From positions 186,001 through 250,000 of the forward strand of contig CAYOSF010000003.1 of assembly GCA_964406605.1 (NCBI GenBank): a DNA stretch of 64,000 bases. Reading direction: 5' to 3'. The position numbers and the translations under genes were made by a program. Below, piece after piece: positions 44,421 through 51,275 of the stretch. Every line of letters begins with the position of its first letter. The stretch's first letter is position 1. The notes beneath the pieces are model-generated. The model was not told the origin of the DNA. It searched no databases and worked only from the letters and a program-made list of their open reading frames with translations. Source of the DNA: CAYOSF01 sp964406605 (GTDB taxonomy: Bacteria; Chloroflexota; Dehalococcoidia; DSTF01; RBG-16-68-14).

Positions 44421-44729
44421 TTACCCTCTCAGGTAGTCGTCCAGTGTCTTCTCGGGAGCGGCCTCCCCACCCGCGCGAGGAGCAGGTGGTATCAGTCCCA
44501 GCCGCGCGCCGAGCGACTCGATCTGCCTGTTCGTCTCCGAGAGCAGGCGCTCCTTGCGGTCGCTCAGGCCGCCGCGCTCTAGGAACTCCTCCAGCAGCAC
44601 GTCGCGGAGGACGGCGAGCCGAACGTAGTGGCCCAGCCCCTCGCTCCGCCGGAGGCGGCGGTTGCGCCGAAGCAGGGCGGTCATCCTACCGCCGATCCGT
44701 TGGCCGATGTTGCCGCTCTTCTTGCTCAT
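44421..44729 (-). CDS. Small basic helical protein
   Basis: 102 aa. Arg-rich N-terminus (IGQRIGGRMTALLRRNRRLRRSEGLGHYVRLAVLRD) and helical middle LEEFLERGGLSDRKERLLSETNRQIESLGARLGL. Size and charge suggest a nucleic-acid binding or relaxosome-like accessory protein, but this is only a guess. Confidence 0.55.
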   Translation of the reverse strand: MSKKSGNIGQRIGGRMTALLRRNRRLRRSEGLGHYVRLAVLRDVLLEEFLERGGLSDRKERLLSETNRQIESLGARLGLIPPAPRAGGEAAPEKTLDDYLRG

Positions 44730-44887
44730 CCATTGCTCCCTCGTGTGCTCACGTCGCAGGCCGCCAGGCGCTCGACGTCGCTGCTGGCCCGCGAGGATTG
44801 CGAAATTTGGCCTGTGCTATCGCGCGCCCCTTCGCCCCCGCCGCCCCGTGGGGGCTCCCCGTAAAGTTCAAGCAAGGGGCCTCTCAT
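44726..44887 (-). CDS. Very small protein in the overlap chain
   Basis: 53 aa, start ATG eight bases after GAGGAG and overlapping the previous stop by ATGA; its own stop overlaps the next start the same way. Sequence is Gly/Ser-rich with no motif. Confidence 0.45.
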   Translation of the reverse strand: MRGPLLELYGEPPRGGGGEGARDSTGQISQSSRASSDVERLAACDVSTRGSNG

Positions 44888-45144
44888 CGCCGGCTCCTCG
44901 CCGACCAGTAGCGGCGTGCGCGATCCGCTGTAGCGGCCCCCCGGCGCGCACCCTGCAATGCGTTGACGACCCGCGCCCACGGGCGACTTTCCCCCGTGGT
45001 TCCGCGCAACGCGGCATCTGTATCCCGGCAGATGTAGGGCCGTCTGGTTCCGGGTTCTGTAGACAAAGCGGAAGTGTTCGCCGGTCCCGCTGGCCATCGG
45101 CGCGGGCCGGAGCCACCCCCCTGGGTTCGACCGCCCCGGATCAA
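44884..45144 (-). CDS. Small basic protein in the overlap chain
   Basis: 86 aa if it starts at the TTG overlapping the stop of the gene before it (TTGA). The C-terminal half PYICRDTDAALRGTTGESRPWARVVNALQGARRGAATADRARRYW has the best codon bias of the three frames here. The same frame is open back to an ATG at 45354, so a longer 156-aa form is possible. Confidence 0.4.
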   Translation of the reverse strand: MIRGGRTQGGGSGPRRWPAGPANTSALSTEPGTRRPYICRDTDAALRGTTGESRPWARVVNALQGARRGAATADRARRYWSARSRR

Positions 45145-45287
45145 TTCGCGCTGGGCCAGCAGGGGCCTCCGAAGCGGGGGCCGTTGGCCGTGGCCGGCGC
45201 GGGGAAGGAGGAGCGCCGCGCGCGCTCGAAGATTTTCGGGACATTCCACTCGTAGCGAACATTCAAGACCTGTAGCGGGATGGCCAT
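45141..45287 (-). CDS. 48-aa protein, below usual size limits
   Basis: MAIPLQVLNVRYEWNVPKIF... with over 80% G or C in third codon positions, much better than the overlapping longer frame in the same stretch. Ends in GGPCWPSAN. Function unknown. Confidence 0.45.
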   Translation of the reverse strand: MAIPLQVLNVRYEWNVPKIFERARRSSFPAPATANGPRFGGPCWPSAN

Positions 45288-45350
45288 GACAAGCCACGGC
45301 GCTGGGTAAACAGAGAGCGAGGGGCTGGGCCGGTGCGAACAGGGCGGGTA

Positions 45351-45425
45351 TCATCGATGCATCCCCTCAGTGATCCAGTGAGCGAGCAGGCCGATCAGCA
45401 CAACAAGCAGGGCGATCTCAGACAT
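45351..45425 (-). CDS. 24-aa membrane peptide
   Basis: MSEIALLVVLIGLLAHWITE...: a single hydrophobic helix with a charged start. Its ATG lies inside the end of the gene at 45418 and its stop overlaps another ATG. Resembles small membrane peptides of phages and toxins, though no antitoxin is identifiable. Confidence 0.45.
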   Translation of the reverse strand: MSEIALLVVLIGLLAHWITEGMHR

Positions 45426-45741
45426 CGCCTTCCTCCGGGTCCTCTTCGTAGACGGGTTCACCATGCCACCTTGCGATGATGCGCCTACCTCCACTGCGAT
45501 CTCTCGTTGCGCTGGTGGGTGGTTGCTCCACGGTCAGGTTCCCGAGTGCTGCCTCCTCCAGATGGGTTGCCCCGCCTCCGTTGCGCTGCCTGGCGAGGTA
45601 GGCGTCCACGGCTGCTTTGGCTTCGCTCCGACGCTGCTCCTCCACAAGCCGATCAAGCTGGAGCCGAAGCCTACGGATCTGGTGCCGCGGCAGCCGGCGC
45701 ACCGTGGCCATGGTCTGCTCGATGCCAATCACCTTGGTCAT
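45418..45741 (-). CDS. Small helical protein of the leftward operon
   Basis: 107 aa, CAGGAGG before ATG. The region ATVRRLPRHQIRRLRLQLDRLVEEQRRSEAKAAVDAYLARQ is a basic amphipathic helix. The tail GGRRIIARWHGEPVYEEDPEEGD is typical of phage/mobile element small proteins. No function known. Confidence 0.6.
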   Translation of the reverse strand: MTKVIGIEQTMATVRRLPRHQIRRLRLQLDRLVEEQRRSEAKAAVDAYLARQRNGGGATHLEEAALGNLTVEQPPTSATRDRSGGRRIIARWHGEPVYEEDPEEGDV

Positions 45742-45962
45742 GCCCGTGCCTCCTGTTGCTCGTCCAGCCAGCGCTGCACCTCCGCGTCGCATTCCAGGCA
45801 GGGTTTGGCGCTGAGGGGTGGATCGGTCGTTGCGCGCTGCCCCGGCCGTAGCGTCGCGCGCTGGCAAAGGCTCCGGCGGGAGCCGGGTCGGTATCTACAC
45901 CATGTGTTCCCGCGGTTGGCCCACAGGTTCGGCAAGCTGCTTGTCGCGCTGATCTTCCTCAT
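45738..45962 (-). CDS. Small Cys-containing protein
   Basis: 74 aa from the ATG at 45962 with a weak ribosome site; the stop overlaps the next start (ATGA). PNLWANRGNTWCRYRPGSRRSLCQR and AKPCLECDAEVQRWLDEQQ give scattered Cys pairs that could bind zinc. Confidence 0.5.
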   Translation of the reverse strand: MRKISATSSLPNLWANRGNTWCRYRPGSRRSLCQRATLRPGQRATTDPPLSAKPCLECDAEVQRWLDEQQEARA

Positions 45963-46027
45963 ATCTCTTTGGAAGGGGGCGCAGCCGAGGGATGGTGAAG
46001 CTCGGCTGCGCCGACCATGACGGGGCT

Positions 46028-47269
46028 TCAATGCCCTCCTCTCATTCCTGTTCGAGCAATCGCCGGATCGCGCGAGCGCGGACCGGAGTCAACGGCCTTG
46101 TCCCATTGAGGCACTCGCTCAGTACGGCCTCGCCCAAGCCAAGCGCGGCGGCGATCTCGCGCTGGCTGAGACGGCTGCGACGGACGGAGCGGCGCAGGTT
46201 CTCGCGCTCTGTATCGCTGATACTGCGGTTTCTTCTCATCACATCCTATTCGTGGCTCGACGCCGTTCGCGAAGCCAGTCCTTCTCCATCCGGCGCTGGA
46301 GGGGGCATGCTGGTCGCCGGTCACCTGGTTGCCCCATGCTGCCCAGCCTGGCCGCGCGCGGCGCGCGAACAGTTCGAGGTGCGGGCCAGGCAGCGTGCGC
46401 TCGATCAGATCGAACACCTCGTCCGGCTTGCGGCTGTGAGGCCGTCGCCTTGGGGCCTCTAGAAAGTTCGTGGCTTCGTTACTCAGCAGCGGCGGGTTGC
46501 CGCGCTTGCCGATCAGCCAATGCTCTGTGACGATCCGCAGCGGGCGGCCCATGCCGGATGCGTTGGGTGCGCCGTCGACGGTGAGCTTCCTCCATGTACC
46601 GATCTGCTGATACGCGAAGCCCCAGGCATCGAGGACTTCGAAGGCCTCCCGCAGCTTCTCGCTGATCACCCACATGAAGAGCCACGCGTCGTCAGCAGCA
46701 GCCGCCAGCACCTGCGACCCCAGCGCGCAGATCTCCTCGATGGTCATCGTGCTGTACTGCGCCTTGGCGTGCGTGACTGGCCAGGGAGGATCGGCCAAGA
46801 TCACGCGGAACTTCCCGTCTGGCAGTGGCCCAGGCTCGTGCTGCTCGCTGGAGCGAATCGCCTCGCGCAACTCGTCCGTGGTCCAGCCGTGAGCCTCGAC
46901 CTTCTTGATCCAGTTGAGCCGGTCGACGCGGGCTGCCACGATGCGGTGGTGATCCCAGGAGAGAAGTGTGGAGCGCTCCACACTTGTGAAGGCCTCCGCC
47001 ACGCGCCTGTAGTCGCGGACGGTCGCGTAGGGGCGCTTGATGGCGTCGGCGAACTTCTCCAGTCGCCGCTCGCCGTAGACGCTGCTGCGGGCTACTTCCG
47101 ACGCCAGATCACCGAGCCGCCACTTCCCGCCATCCTCCTGGCGTGCCGCCGCGCAGCCGTCGAGAACAACATCCTCCCACGGACGTGAGGAAGCCTCCGC
47201 GACCCCTACGGGTGCGGCGGCGCGGCGCGTGGTGGCCAGTCGGCGGCGATCCTGTCGACCTCGCTTCAT
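46028..47269 (-). CDS. MT-A70-type adenine DNA methyltransferase
   Basis: 413 aa from the ATG within AAAGGAGGATG (a TTG seven codons earlier is also possible). The catalytic motif is ILADPPWPV (DPPW) near residue 168; the WRLGDLASEVARS...YATVRDYRRVAEAF part ahead of it resembles a ParB/HTH-like recognition domain; RIVTEHWLIGKRG, APRRRPHSRKPDEVFDLIE and HLELFARRARPGWAAWGNQV are MT-A70 blocks. MT-A70 phage proteins methylate N6 of adenine. The natural family end is around GNQV (near 46320). The frame then runs ~95 residues further through low-complexity sequence that overlaps the HTH gene at 46042. Confidence 0.88.
   Translation of the reverse strand: MKRGRQDRRRLATTRRAAAPVGVAEASSRPWEDVVLDGCAAARQEDGGKWRLGDLASEVARSSVYGERRLEKFADAIKRPYATVRDYRRVAEAFTSVERSTLLSWDHHRIVAARVDRLNWIKKVEAHGWTTDELREAIRSSEQHEPGPLPDGKFRVILADPPWPVTHAKAQYSTMTIEEICALGSQVLAAAADDAWLFMWVISEKLREAFEVLDAWGFAYQQIGTWRKLTVDGAPNASGMGRPLRIVTEHWLIGKRGNPPLLSNEATNFLEAPRRRPHSRKPDEVFDLIERTLPGPHLELFARRARPGWAAWGNQVTGDQHAPSSAGWRRTGFANGVEPRIGCDEKKPQYQRYRAREPAPLRPSQPSQPARDRRRAWLGRGRTERVPQWDKAVDSGPRSRDPAIARTGMRGGH
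46042..46242 (-). CDS. Small HTH (XRE-like) protein overlapping the methylase frame
   Basis: 66 aa. RRSRLSQREIAAALGLGEAVLSECLNGTRPLTPVRARAIRRLL is a clear lambda-repressor-like HTH. The whole gene lies in a different frame within the 3' end of the methylase ORF. It is likely the real product here. Could regulate the leftward operon. Confidence 0.75.
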   Translation of the reverse strand: MMRRNRSISDTERENLRRSVRRSRLSQREIAAALGLGEAVLSECLNGTRPLTPVRARAIRRLLEQE

Positions 47270-47360
47270 CCTCCTTTCGCACGTTGGCAACTAGGAGGCC
47301 GGCGGTGGGCGGATCAACCGCTGATATCAATAACCTTGGGCGGCGCTGATTGTTACAACC

Positions 47361-47423
47361 TCAACGTATCCTGGCGGGCTGCGGCGGTCGTGTCTGGGCC
47401 TGGATGTTGGTGATCGGGAACAT
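47361..47423 (-). CDS. 20-aa leader peptide candidate
   Basis: GGAGGTGA, a near-perfect anti-16S match, stands six bases before ATGTTCCCGATC; the frame codes MFPITNIQAQTRPPQPARIR and stops ~90 bases before the methylase start. The strong ribosome site argues for translation; polyproline PPQP hints at ribosome pausing. Confidence 0.4.
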   Translation of the reverse strand: MFPITNIQAQTRPPQPARIR

Positions 47424-47447
47424 ATTGGTTCACCTCCATTGGATCTC

Positions 47448-48191
47448 TCATGCATCCGACCGCAGCGCTCTGTCGGCCTTCTGCCTCTCAATCATCCGCG
47501 CCTGGTTCCTCCTGATCTCCTCGGCCCGATGCCAGGCTGGGGCGATCTGATTGATGCGAGCTTTGAACGTGCCGATGGAGAGGTCGCTGCGGCGGATCAC
47601 CTCGTCCTCGATCTCGTGGTGAGGGTCGGCGATCACCCATCTCATCATGCGCTTGAGCCTGTCCAGCCCGAAGTCGGTGAGCATGGACTTGACCAGGCCG
47701 CGCTCGTGCCTGGTGACCTCATAGGGCACGCCGCGATGCTTCTCCCATGTCGCGGCCCAGTAGTTGACGGCGCGCCGGGCATCAGCTTCGGCGGTCGGCG
47801 GGATGTTATAGACGAGGCCGCGCAGCGGGGCGGGCATGTCCTCCGGCAGCAACGGAGGGTCGTTGACCTCGATCCCGATGATCGTGCCCCTGCGGTTCCT
47901 GCGTAGGCGGATCAGGTCGAGCGCGTCCAAATCGTCAAGGATGATCTGGAGCGTGCGGTTCCCCACTGCGACCTCCTGGGCAAGTGCGAGCGCGGACTTG
48001 AACCGCCGCTGCCCCTGGGCGGCGCGCCGGAGGAGCCGGTAGACCTCATCAGTTGGAGGCTGGAGCCAGCCCGTCCAGGCCCGCCAGTTGGCGTCCGGCC
48101 GCCAGAGCTTGTCCGCGTCCGGGGCGAGGCTGCAGCGGTCGCTGAGCGCTCTCTGGCGGGTGGGGAACCGTGTCTGGGGCCGGCGGCTCAT
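47448..48191 (-). CDS. Probable replication-related winged-helix protein
   Basis: 247 aa. Residues ~45-105 (TDEVYRLLRRAAQGQRRFKSALALAQEVAVGNRTLQIILDDLDALDLIRLRRNRRGTIIGIEV) have the pattern of a winged helix. The C-half (NYWAATWEKHRGVPYEVTRHERGLVKSMLTDFGLDRLKRMMRWVI) resembles the helical domain of phage replication proteins of DnaD/RepA type. It lies 20 bases from an iteron-flanked AT-rich stretch, which would suit an initiator. Inference only. Confidence 0.6.
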   Translation of the reverse strand: MSRRPQTRFPTRQRALSDRCSLAPDADKLWRPDANWRAWTGWLQPPTDEVYRLLRRAAQGQRRFKSALALAQEVAVGNRTLQIILDDLDALDLIRLRRNRRGTIIGIEVNDPPLLPEDMPAPLRGLVYNIPPTAEADARRAVNYWAATWEKHRGVPYEVTRHERGLVKSMLTDFGLDRLKRMMRWVIADPHHEIEDEVIRRSDLSIGTFKARINQIAPAWHRAEEIRRNQARMIERQKADRALRSDA

Positions 48192-48388
48192 GACAGCACC
48201 CCAAAGGAGTGGAGTAGTGGAATGCTGGGAATGCTCGTAGGGAGCTTGTTATTTCCTACTTGAACGATTCCAATAGGGATAACTAATAACTCTCTAGGAG
48301 CATTCCGAGCATTCCAGCATTCCACTACTTTCCGAAGAGCATCCGCCGCAGCGGGGTGGTGAGGATCACGGGGCCAGAGATTGGGCAT
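48188..48388 (-). CDS. First gene of the leftward operon, spanning the iteron region
   Basis: 66 aa; SD GGAGG six bases before ATG, stop overlapping the next ATG (ATGA). MPNLWPRDPHHPAAADALRKVVECWNARNAPRELLVIPIGIV... The reading PSIPLLHSFGVLS crosses inverted iterons and the AT-rich core, so part of the peptide is dictated by DNA structure. Function unknown; could be a leader or regulator of the following replication-like gene. Confidence 0.55.
   Translation of the reverse strand: MPNLWPRDPHHPAAADALRKVVECWNARNAPRELLVIPIGIVQVGNNKLPTSIPSIPLLHSFGVLS
48214..48328. other. Possible replication origin: inverted iterons around an AT-rich core
   Basis: Left iterons GGAATGCT (48219-48226) and GGGAATGCTC (48227-48236); right iterons GGAGCATTCC (48297-48306), GAGCATTCC (48307-48315) and AGCATTCC (48316-48323), in opposite sense. 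The arms 48214-48236 and 48307-48328 are inverted repeats with one gap. The centre (48245-48297) is the most AT-rich stretch in the element. Confidence 0.55.
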
Positions 48389-48389
48389 C

Positions 48390-48463
48390 GGTAGCCTCCA
48401 GGCTGGCTCCCAGCGCAGGGTCGGGGGAGGCTACCAACAACCCTGACGCCCGCGCTGGGAGCC
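48390..48463 (-). promoter_or_regulatory. H-type pseudoknot in the leftward mRNA leader, covering the Shine-Dalgarno sequence
   Basis: In mRNA sense: GGCTCCCAGCGC (48463-48452) pairs with GCGCTGGGAGCC (48416-48405), 12 bp; the loop holds GGTAGCCTCC (48435-48426), which pairs perfectly (10 bp) with GGAGGCTACC (48399-48390), containing the SD of the gene at 48188. AGGGT/ACCCT adds five pairs inside stem 1. Confidence 0.65.
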
Positions 48464-48472
48464 GATGTGTGC

Positions 48473-48507
48473 GCTCCAGCGAGCGCGCTGATCATCCTCG
48501 CTGGAGC
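48473..48507. repeat. 11-bp perfect hairpin next to the pseudoknot
   Basis: GCTCCAGCGAG with CTCGCTGGAGC, 13-base loop. Together with the pseudoknot it fills the divergent intergenic region. Confidence 0.6.
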
Positions 48508-48706
48508 CATGGCAATCACCCGACTCTTGTTCGGGGGTCCCCGACGCGTTGTCACATCCGCTGGGCCGATTCACGGATGCCGCTCCGGGCGCAAGCTCCG
48601 ACCGACGGTCCGTCGGCCCGCCGCGCTGGTTCGTGCCTCGGTGGGCACCGGCATCACTACAATACGGAGCGGCGCACCTATCCCGACGCCTCGAAACGCA
48701 TGGCAG

Positions 48707-48755
48707 TTAAGTGATCGCCGCGCAGCCGATACTACAGCGGAAGGCGATCACTTAA
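48707..48755. promoter_or_regulatory. 13-bp inverted repeat upstream of the rightward gene
   Basis: TTAAGTGATCGCC (48707-48719) and GGCGATCACTTAA (48743-48755), perfect, 23-base loop. It ends two bases before the CGGAGG ribosome site of the gene at 48766. It may be a regulator operator or an RNA hairpin. Confidence 0.6.
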
Positions 48756-48765
48756 CGGAGGCCAG

Positions 48766-49137
48766 ATGAGCAGGGGAATCTCCCGCCAGCAGCATCACAT
48801 CCTCTACGAGGTCAACGCCCAGGCCGAGGGGCGGTGGCGCGTCTACAAGAGCAACAGCAGGGAATACCGGACGACGGCGGGCCGTAGGATGTGGGCCGAG
48901 GAAGGCTGGCCGCCCCCGACCTACGATCCCTGGGTGACGCCGCGGTACGTTCTCGATCTGCTTGGCGATCCGACCGCCCCGGTCAGCCCTTCGCGCCTGC
49001 GGTCGGTCCAGCGCGCGATGGTCAGCCTCGCCGGGCGCGGCCTGCTCGTCAAGGATGGGCCGAGGTACACGACGCCCGCGGCGGCGCGGCGGCATCGGTC
49101 CTGGCTCCGGCGAGGCCAGCGCCGGCCTCACGGGTGA
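48766..49137 (+). CDS. Winged-helix-like protein of the element
   Basis: 123 aa, GGAGG upstream. WVTPRYVLDLLGDPTAPVSPSRLRSVQRAMVSLAGRGLLVKDGPRYTTP has the spacing of a winged helix (helix, helix, recognition helix, wing). It is the first rightward gene after the divergent control region and sits right behind the 13-bp inverted repeat, so it could be the element's regulator. Confidence 0.65.
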   Translation: MSRGISRQQHHILYEVNAQAEGRWRVYKSNSREYRTTAGRRMWAEEGWPPPTYDPWVTPRYVLDLLGDPTAPVSPSRLRSVQRAMVSLAGRGLLVKDGPRYTTPAAARRHRSWLRRGQRRPHG

Positions 49138-49175
49138 TCGGCTGGTCTGGGGCGGGGCTGTATCCGGCCCTGCGG

Positions 49176-49337
49176 CTACCGGAAGTAGTACGACACAATT
49201 CGGATCGTCAGCACGCCCACCAGAGTAGCCAGCGGCGCGGCGATCAGAGGATTCGCGCCCAATGTACCTGCGACCAAGACGCCCACGATGACTAGAGGGA
49301 CCATCGCCACGATCAGCACCGCGATCACGGGCCGCAT
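49176..49337 (-). CDS. Small two-helix membrane protein
   Basis: 53 aa from ATG at 49337 (frame open to 49472). IAVLIVAMVPLVIVGVLVAG and PLIAAPLATLVGVLTIRIV are hydrophobic helices. No family recognised. Confidence 0.5.
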   Translation of the reverse strand: MRPVIAVLIVAMVPLVIVGVLVAGTLGANPLIAAPLATLVGVLTIRIVSYYFR

Positions 49338-49812
49338 GCGAGCGGCCTCCGCGCTGTCAGGAGGAGGACGCGATCCCAGGGGAGTTAGTCTGGTGGGAGA
49401 AAGCCGGTGCCGCATGTCCAACCTCGCAGTCCGACGCACAGACGAAACCATCAGTGCTGGCCCCTCCCACATCTGGTTTCGCTCTTGTCGGCGTCGGCCC
49501 GCTAGGTCGCGTCGGCTACGACACGCTGGCTCGGTTGTGGGGCCAGGTTCCTAGTTGCTGCGGGTGATCTCTACTCCGTGACCGGGCCACCCAGGCGCTG
49601 CGGTCGCTCCGTCGTGCCATCGGCGCTCCATCGTTCTAGACGTTTCTGGCGCGCTCAAGGCACCGGCGCTCTGACGCTAGTTGGTGTGACCCCGTTTCGA
49701 GTCATCCCTACAGGGTACGCGGCATCAACCCTTTGAGCGTTGCTCCCTGTGGCCCCAACTTAGCAGAAGCTGGGCCAGCGTGTCAATGGCGATAGCACCC
49801 CGCTTGATCACC
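49338..49812. other. 475-bp gap without a supported gene
   Basis: Short frames exist on both strands but none has a start with a ribosome site or a recognisable sequence. The right end leads into the promoter at 49813. Confidence 0.5.
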
Positions 49813-49821
49813 TGGTATAAT
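49813..49821 (+). promoter_or_regulatory. Extended -10 promoter TGGTATAAT of the cargo block
   Basis: TGGTATAAT combines a TGn extension and a consensus -10. No -35 is visible. It would start a transcript near 49828 that covers 49921-51848. Confidence 0.65.
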
Positions 49822-49920
49822 CCTCGTGACGTCCTTGGTGGAGACGGCCCCGCCGCCGGCAGGCATGGCGACAGCCGCCGCCCACGAATTGGCTCAGGAT
49901 GAGAAGGGGGAAGATGGCAA

Positions 49921-50061
49921 ATGGCTGCTCAGACAGTGCGGTGCGCTCACTGCAACGGGACAGGTCGCTGCGAAGGTTACTGCGACACATGTGGCCAGAG
50001 TCCCTATTCGAAAGTGTGCAGAGCCTGCGGTGGCTCAGGTGTTCAGCCTGCGCCCCGTTAG
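49921..50061 (+). CDS. 46-aa DnaJ-type zinc-finger protein
   Basis: ATG 93 bases after the predicted transcript start, AAGGGGG upstream. RCAHCNGTGRCEGYCDTCGQ and VCRACGGSG carry CxxCxGxG repeats like those of the DnaJ Cys-rich domain, with eight Cys in 46 residues. Such tiny CxxCxGxG proteins usually bind zinc and unfolded protein or RNA. Too short for standard ORF limits and easily missed. Confidence 0.75.
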   Translation: MAAQTVRCAHCNGTGRCEGYCDTCGQSPYSKVCRACGGSGVQPAPR

Positions 50062-50148
50062 GGTTGCCGACCGCTACTCTGCCACCGCCGCCGACCGATA
50101 CGCCTGTTGATGCCGGTGGGATGATTGCCACACAGGAGAAACGGCAGC

Positions 50149-50724
50149 GTGGCTGAGATTCGTTGGACTAACGCGGGCGGGATTGGCGAACGCAGCTACA
50201 CGTGCGGGTATTGCGGTAGGCTCGTCGGGCCAGACCTTGGGTATCTGGGGGACGGGGAGCACCTGATTCTCATCTGCCCGTTTTGCAGCCGCCCCACCTA
50301 CCTTGAAGGAAGCGAGCAAGTGCCGGGCGTTGCTTTCGGAGAGGACGTGGAGGCACTACCGCGCGAGATTGAAGCTCTCTACAAGGAGGCTCGCCAGTGC
50401 ATGGCGGTTTCCGCGTATACAGCGGCGGTGTTGACCTGTCGGAAGCTTCTGATGAACATCGCCGTCAGCAAGGGCGCTGATGAGGGTCAGCCCTTCATCA
50501 AGTACGTTGAATACCTGGCATCGAAGAACTACGTACCTCCGGACGGGCATGGCTGGGTAGATCACATCAGGACAACGGGAAATGAGGCAGCGCACGAGAT
50601 CCACCTCATGTCGAAGTCGGACGCTGAGGACTTGATCTCGTTCGTCGGGATGCTACTGAAGATCGTCTTCGAGTTTCCGAGCCGGATTCGAGGGCCGACG
50701 ACGGACGAAGGAACCTCGACGTGA
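50149..50724 (+). CDS. Zinc-ribbon DUF4145 protein
   Basis: 191 aa from a GTG with GGAG upstream. N-terminal ribbon YTCGYCGRLVGP...LICPFCSRPTYL; C-terminal DUF4145: LYKEARQCMAVSAYTAAVLTCRKLLMNIAVSKGAD...WVDHIRTTGNEAAHEIH. DUF4145 is seen alone or fused to restriction and other defence proteins and often acts as a sensor or adaptor. The next gene overlaps by four bases (GTGA), so the two are translated together. Confidence 0.85.
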   Translation: MAEIRWTNAGGIGERSYTCGYCGRLVGPDLGYLGDGEHLILICPFCSRPTYLEGSEQVPGVAFGEDVEALPREIEALYKEARQCMAVSAYTAAVLTCRKLLMNIAVSKGADEGQPFIKYVEYLASKNYVPPDGHGWVDHIRTTGNEAAHEIHLMSKSDAEDLISFVGMLLKIVFEFPSRIRGPTTDEGTST

Positions 50725-51206
50725 GTGGGTACTACGACGTGGCCCAAATCTGTGAGAACGGGCACGTCATAACGTCGCGGCTTCGGGACTCGCCCGCGCG
50801 CGGAAGGAAGTTCTGCCATCAGTGCGGGGCGGCGACAATCCAAGCCTGCCAGGGTTGCGGAGCAAACATCCGAGGCTTCTACCACGTCCCCGGTGTGGTC
50901 GATCTCGCCTCAAGGTACAGTGCACCGAGCTTCTGTAGCGAGTGTGGCGCTCCCTTCCCCTGGGCAGAAACCGCCATGAGCGAGCTTCACGAGATAGCAA
51001 GGATGGTGGATGGCCTCAACGACGAGGAGCGCCAGCGCCTAGAAGCTGCTATCGACGAGTTAGTGAAGGACTCACCGCGTACCGAGCGAGCGGCCCTTAC
51101 CATCAAGACGCTCGCGCCGAAGATCGGCCAGGAAGCATGGGGTGCGATGCGGGCGATCCTGGTCTCAGTCGCTACGGAGGCGGCCAAGCGGGGCATGGGC
51201 CTCTAG
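50721..51206 (+). CDS. DUF2321 zinc-ribbon protein
   Basis: 161 aa. YYDVAQICENGHVITSRLRDSP...KFCHQCGAATIQACQGCGANIRG...PSFCSECGAPFPWAE is the full DUF2321 pattern with three CxxC pairs. The C-half is a helical region (LHEIARMVDGLNDEERQRLEAAIDELVKD). Function unknown; tight coupling with a DUF4145 gene suggests a complex. Confidence 0.85.
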   Translation: MSGYYDVAQICENGHVITSRLRDSPARGRKFCHQCGAATIQACQGCGANIRGFYHVPGVVDLASRYSAPSFCSECGAPFPWAETAMSELHEIARMVDGLNDEERQRLEAAIDELVKDSPRTERAALTIKTLAPKIGQEAWGAMRAILVSVATEAAKRGMGL

Positions 51207-51275
51207 TAGGACGCCGGAGGCGAGGTTGGTCTACGTATCGGCGAAGGTTGGCGTGGAAGGGCGGTTTCGAGGCCA

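Noticed and set aside
47415..47434. GAACATATTGGTTC as a fourth SOS-type box
   Set aside because: Spacing between GAAC and GTTC is six rather than four bases, and it overlaps the strong ribosome site of the small peptide.
48325..48555. Leftward 76-aa frame and rightward frames at 48467-48769
   Set aside because: They cover the structured divergent intergenic region; no ribosome sites or recognisable sequence.
49826..50110. Rightward 94-aa frame starting right after TATAAT
   Set aside because: Start only five bases after the -10 and the frame is a shadow of the Cys-rich 46-aa gene at 49921.
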